From assembly GCA_036166735.1 (NCBI GenBank), contig JAYZHG010000101.1:1-9703 (forward strand): a DNA stretch of 9,703 nt, in the 5' to 3' direction. This stretch comes from JAPYTU01 sp036166735. Its GTDB lineage: Bacteria; Bacteroidota; Bacteroidia; Cytophagales; MED-G16. This document shows positions 6,794 through 9,703 of the stretch, piece after piece (position 1 is the first letter of the stretch; each line of letters opens with the position of its first letter). The position numbers and the translations under genes were made by a program. Under the pieces are notes generated by a model. It was not told where the DNA came from, did not search any database, and saw only the letters and a program-made list of their open reading frames with translations.

Positions 6794-8223
6794 AAAACAC
6801 TAATATCTATATCCCAGAATATCGGTAACATAAAATACACATATAAAGAAACAATTACGATTGAAATAACATTCATAACAAGTCCAGTTTTTACCATATC
6901 AGTCATTTTTAAATAACCAGAACCAAAAACTACAGCATTTGGTGGTGTAGCAACCGGAAGCATAAAAGCACAAGAAGCTGCAATTGTAGCACTAACCATA
7001 ATAATATAAGGATGTATACCAAGAGATATACTTATAGAAGCTAAAATTGGTAGAAGCATCGATACTGTTGCAATATTAGAAGTAATTTCAGTTAAAAAAT
7101 TAACTATCATTACTATGATTAAAACGATTAATATTAAATCTAAAGAATCAATATTATAAGCTAACTCACCTATCCATAATGCCAAACCACTTGATTTCAT
7201 TGCTGTAGCAATTGATAAACCCCCACCAAATAATAAAATTATTCCCCATGGTAATTTAACACCATCAGACCATTCAATTAAATTATTTTTTCCATCCGAT
7301 GACTTAATAAGAAATAAAAAAATAGCTATAGAGATGGCTATTATTGTATCATCAATTTGAGGAACAAATTCACTAATAAATTGTTTAGATAAAAGACCTA
7401 ATATAAAAACAATAAAAATTAATAAAACGACTTTTTCTTCATATTTTATTTTTCCTAATTCTTTAATTTTAGAACTAATAGTTTCTTTAGAGACATTGCT
7501 TAACGATGATAAATCAAAAGAAAAATTAACAAGATAATACCAACATATAAAAAGAAGTATACATGACAATGGAAATGCCATAATAAACCAAGAAGAAAAA
7601 TCAATAGACAAATTAAAATACTCTTCAATATTAGAAAGAAGAATTAAATTTGGAGGAGTTCCATAAATAGTGGCAAAACCTCCAATTGAAGCAGAGTATG
7701 CAATTCCAAGCATTAATACTTTACCAAAATTACTATTTAAAATAGTGTTTTTAATACTAACCTGAGATACAATAGCAATACCTATTGGTAACATCATAAT
7801 ACTTGTTGCTGTATTGGATAACCACATAGATAAAAAAGCAGTTGCAATCATAAAACCTAGTACCATAGATTTTTTATTATAACCAACCACATTAATAATA
7901 TTAAGGGCTATTCTTTTATGAAGATTCCACTTTTCAATAGCAATAGCTAAAAAAAATCCAGCCATATAAAAATAAATTATTTTATCACCATATGAACTTG
8001 CTGTTAATTTTAAATCAAGCCCACCAGTAAGAGGAAATAAAACCAATGGCAATAAAGATGTTACTGGTATAGGAATAGCTTCAGTTATCCACCAAGTTGC
8101 AATCCATAATACACTACAAAAAATAGCATGTGATTCGGAATTCATTCCAGCAAATGGATGAATCAAAAAATAAAAAATAAAAAAAAGTGAAGGGCCAAGA
8201 ATAATATTAAATCTTCTTGACAT
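6790..8223 (-). CDS. DASS/SLC13 family sodium-dependent dicarboxylate-type symporter
   Basis: This 477-residue inner-membrane protein is hydrophobic throughout, with about 11 membrane segments or re-entrant hairpins. It belongs to the divalent anion:sodium symporter family (SLC13, as VcINDY and SdcS), which imports succinate, malate, fumarate or related anions with sodium. The two inverted repeats each carry the family signatures. The first has SNT at 136-138 and TPPN at 189-192. The second has SNI at 382-384 and TPPN at 426-429. These form the two sodium and carboxylate-binding clamshells; the second threonine is replaced by isoleucine here. A cytoplasmic linker around residues 235-265 is Lys/Glu-rich. 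The gene is 15 bp downstream of the lipoprotein gene, so the two are likely co-transcribed. Its end overlaps the convergent ABC gene by 4 bp. Sulfate or citrate are other possible substrates. Confidence 0.9.
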   Translation of the reverse strand: MSRRFNIILGPSLFFIFYFLIHPFAGMNSESHAIFCSVLWIATWWITEAIPIPVTSLLPLVLFPLTGGLDLKLTASSYGDKIIYFYMAGFFLAIAIEKWNLHKRIALNIINVVGYNKKSMVLGFMIATAFLSMWLSNTATSIMMLPIGIAIVSQVSIKNTILNSNFGKVLMLGIAYSASIGGFATIYGTPPNLILLSNIEEYFNLSIDFSSWFIMAFPLSCILLFICWYYLVNFSFDLSSLSNVSKETISSKIKELGKIKYEEKVVLLIFIVFILGLLSKQFISEFVPQIDDTIIAISIAIFLFLIKSSDGKNNLIEWSDGVKLPWGIILLFGGGLSIATAMKSSGLALWIGELAYNIDSLDLILIVLIIVMIVNFLTEITSNIATVSMLLPILASISISLGIHPYIIMVSATIAASCAFMLPVATPPNAVVFGSGYLKMTDMVKTGLVMNVISIVIVSLYVYFMLPIFWDIDISVF

Positions 8224-8238
8224 TACATTAAAAATTTA

Positions 8239-8682
8239 TTACTGCTTGATAAAATCAAAAACCCAATTTCCTTCTTTTAATCCACCAGATACAGTAAAAC
8301 TTGTTCTTAATGTAGTAGAAGTTAGCGATATACTTAACACAACATTGTCGCTGCGTAAAAGTTTATTCTTATCTCCATTCTGAAATGTCCAAGTTCCTGA
8401 ACTTGGCCAAACATCAGTACTAGCAGAATTTGTTGTTGAATAATTGCCACCATTTTTTGATCCTCCAGAAAAAGTAAGGGTAATATCTTCAAAACCTGAA
8501 GCTACATTACCATCTTTAGTAGCAGAAGAAGCATCTTTTAAAATCCATGTTCCATCTAATAATGCAGCTTGATCATCTAATGGATCTGCAACTGGATCTG
8601 GATCAGGATCAGCACTATTACAACCAATAAATAATGATAAAACAAAAAAGAGAAAAATTAAATATTTGGTAGCTTGTCTCAT
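8239..8682 (-). CDS. small lipoprotein with Asp-Pro spacer and lipocalin-like beta domain
   Basis: The 147-residue product starts with a lipoprotein signal peptide: R2 and K6, a hydrophobic run LIFLFFVLSLF, and lipobox LFIGC with C21 as the lipidated residue. The mature protein begins with an acidic Asp/Pro-rich spacer (DPDPDPVADP) that probably holds the domain off the membrane. The remaining hundred residues begin LLDGTWIL and look like a small beta-sandwich or barrel. They contain repeated G-W/T-W strands and aromatic residues, a pattern shared with lipocalin-like lipoproteins of Bacteroidota. No enzyme motif is visible and I cannot name a function. Position suggests work with the TonB-dependent receptor upstream or the symporter downstream, but a terminator separates it from the receptor. 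Confidence 0.75.
   Translation of the reverse strand: MRQATKYLIFLFFVLSLFIGCNSADPDPDPVADPLDDQAALLDGTWILKDASSATKDGNVASGFEDITLTFSGGSKNGGNYSTTNSASTDVWPSSGTWTFQNGDKNKLLRSDNVVLSISLTSTTLRTSFTVSGGLKEGNWVFDFIKQ
8582..8611. repeat. short GGATCT/GGATCA hexamer tandem repeat inside the lipoprotein gene
   Basis: Four of five consecutive hexamers read GGATCT or GGATCA, interrupted by one GCAACT. On the coding strand each hexamer gives Asp-Pro, making the spacer after the lipidated cysteine. Because the unit is 6 bp, gain or loss by slippage would lengthen or shorten the spacer without shifting the frame. Confidence 0.7.
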
Positions 8683-8717
8683 AGAAATATTCTATTACAA
8701 ATTATAAAATAATAATT

Positions 8718-8725
8718 CAAAAGTA
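8718..8725 (-). promoter_or_regulatory. possible -7 element for the lipoprotein-symporter unit
   Basis: On the minus strand this is TACTTTTG, which fits TAnnTTTG, 35 nt upstream of the lipoprotein ATG and just past the receptor's terminator. That is where a promoter for this unit would be needed. No TTG-type -33 box is visible. A TATAATTTG string nearer the gene (8698-8706) is an alternative. Both could be chance in AT-rich DNA. Confidence 0.3.
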
Positions 8726-8751
8726 AAGTAAAATAATTAATAAATTATAAA

Positions 8752-8778
8752 AAAAAGCCACCTAAAAGATGGCTTTTT
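8752..8778 (-). terminator. intrinsic terminator after the TonB-dependent receptor gene
   Basis: AAAAAGCCA (8752-8760) pairs perfectly with TGGCTTTTT (8770-8778) around a 9-nt loop. Read on the minus strand the hairpin is followed by a T-rich tail (TTTTTTATAATTT, counting the last stem bases). It lies 22 nt after the receptor stop codon and ahead of the lipoprotein gene. The A-tract on the other side would allow it to work in both directions, but no plus-strand gene reads into it. Confidence 0.85.
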
Positions 8779-8800
8779 AATTTTAATATAGAAATAAATA

Positions 8801-9703
8801 TTAAAAATTAAGTTTTATACTAAAATTCAATGTTCTTCCATAACTTGGAAAACCTTCACCTAAATTATTATCTCCTTCTATACCTCTAGCCCAATATATC
8901 TCATCTAAAACATTATATCCTTGAACCTGAGCATAAGCTCCAAGTGAACCTAAATTAAATTTAGCACCAATTCTTAAATCAAGTACTCCATATGAATCTA
9001 GTTGATATGGTTGAAGATTACTTGAACCAAATTCTGTTCTACCAGTAACATCATAATCAGAATATAATTTAGCATTATAAATATACTGCCCTCCAACATC
9101 TAATGTATTATTAATTTGGTATCTTCCTTTAATTCCAAGCTGACTTTGAGGATGATTACCAATTAAAAGATTCTCTGAATAAACATTAACATTAATAATT
9201 GGTGAATTTTCAACATCTGATCGAAGTTCTGCATTAACATCATTTGCCCATCTCCAATCTCCTAATGACACTAAACCTCCTATATCAAGTTTAGGAGTAA
9301 ACTTTGTATTAAATTCAAGTTCAATACCCTTATGCAAAGCATCTTGACCTCTAATTGCAGATCTTGTGGAAACACCATTAATAGTTACCCTTGGAGATAA
9401 CATACCTTTATCTTCCCATTTTGTAGCGTATATATTCATCTTAACTGAAAATTTTTGAGCTTTATAGCCATATCCAAATTCCAAAGATTTTGCTTTTTCA
9501 TTTTCCAGAGGATCAACAACCACATTTTGATAATTTGTAAATACAAAATTAAAAAATGGAGCTCTTGAAAATGTACCAGCATTTAAATAAACATTACTAT
9601 ATTCAGAAACGTTAAAATTAAAACCAGCCTTTAAATTATGTCCCGTAATATTGACTTTCTCAGATTCAGGATTTGTTCCACCATTTTCTTCACCAACATA
9701 GTT
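8801..9703 (-). CDS. TonB-dependent outer-membrane receptor, C-terminal part of the barrel (5' truncated)
   Basis: The frame is open from the right edge to the stop at 8801, giving 300 visible residues. An in-frame GTG at 9523 is not a real start, because coding continues upstream of it without a stop and with receptor-like sequence (NVYLNAGTFSRAPFF). The segment NEKAKSLEFGYGYK followed by alternating polar and aromatic strands is typical of the TonB-dependent receptor barrel. The last residues, LNFSIKLNF, end in the terminal phenylalanine expected for Bam-dependent outer-membrane proteins. Such receptors take up large or scarce substrates using TonB energy. The plug domain, TonB box and any SusC-like N-terminal domain lie outside the window, so the substrate is unknown. 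No SusD-like partner is downstream; the next gene is the small lipoprotein. A terminator follows the stop. Confidence 0.87.
   Translation of the reverse strand, partial: NYVGEENGGTNPESEKVNITGHNLKAGFNFNVSEYSNVYLNAGTFSRAPFFNFVFTNYQNVVVDPLENEKAKSLEFGYGYKAQKFSVKMNIYATKWEDKGMLSPRVTINGVSTRSAIRGQDALHKGIELEFNTKFTPKLDIGGLVSLGDWRWANDVNAELRSDVENSPIINVNVYSENLLIGNHPQSQLGIKGRYQINNTLDVGGQYIYNAKLYSDYDVTGRTEFGSSNLQPYQLDSYGVLDLRIGAKFNLGSLGAYAQVQGYNVLDEIYWARGIEGDNNLGEGFPSYGRTLNFSIKLNF

Larger units (their letters stand above)
8683..8800. other. intergenic region between receptor and lipoprotein genes
   Basis: This 118-bp stretch is the only gap longer than 40 bp in the window. It holds the receptor terminator and about 70 bp of very AT-rich sequence carrying the candidate promoter for the lipoprotein-symporter unit. 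I see no small ORF or structured RNA in it. Confidence 0.6.

Noticed and set aside
9521..9523. GTG as a start codon for the receptor fragment
   Set aside because: The frame continues open to the window edge with clear receptor barrel sequence, so the gene is truncated by the window and not short.

Overview
The window looks like a piece of chromosome from an AT-rich member of the Bacteroidota. By eye, sampled lines are roughly a quarter G+C. Three things point to the phylum: LpxC fused to FabZ in one reading frame, a PorX-type response regulator with a PglZ phosphodiesterase domain, and a TonB-dependent receptor next to a lipoprotein. None of the starts I checked has a convincing Shine-Dalgarno sequence, and TAnnTTTG promoter-like octamers occur at plausible places. 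Very tight packing, with several gene ends overlapping, suggests a streamlined and possibly marine genome. The rank below phylum cannot be read from this sequence.

Region 1 (1-973, plus strand) holds the last 56 codons of a Mur-ligase-like protein, probably Mpl. A complete DEDDh 3'-5' exonuclease with an exonuclease-X-like tail follows 2 nt later. Region 2 (963-2938, minus strand) is a two-gene unit, porX then tsaE, that runs head-on into the exonuclease and overlaps its end. Region 3 (2978-6793, plus strand) is divergent from porX across 39 bp. It is a lipid A operon, lpxD, lpxC-fabZ and lpxA, with coupled ATGA and TAATG junctions, followed 5 bp later by an ABC-type ATPase that has no permease in view.

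Region 4 (6790-9703, minus strand) is envelope transport. It contains the C-terminal 300 residues of a TonB-dependent receptor, an intrinsic terminator, a small lipoprotein with a Asp-Pro spacer, and, 15 bp further on, a DASS/SLC13-type dicarboxylate symporter that converges on the ABC gene with a 4-bp overlap.

Most of the window is envelope construction (peptidoglycan recycling, the first steps of lipid A, fatty-acid dehydration), envelope signalling (PorX) and envelope transport. I found no tRNA, rRNA, CRISPR array, insertion sequence or defence system, and no clear evidence of an undescribed system. The items most worth a second look are the orphan ABC ATPase without the usual H-loop histidine, the shared porX/lpxD control region, and the lipoprotein-symporter pair next to the receptor.
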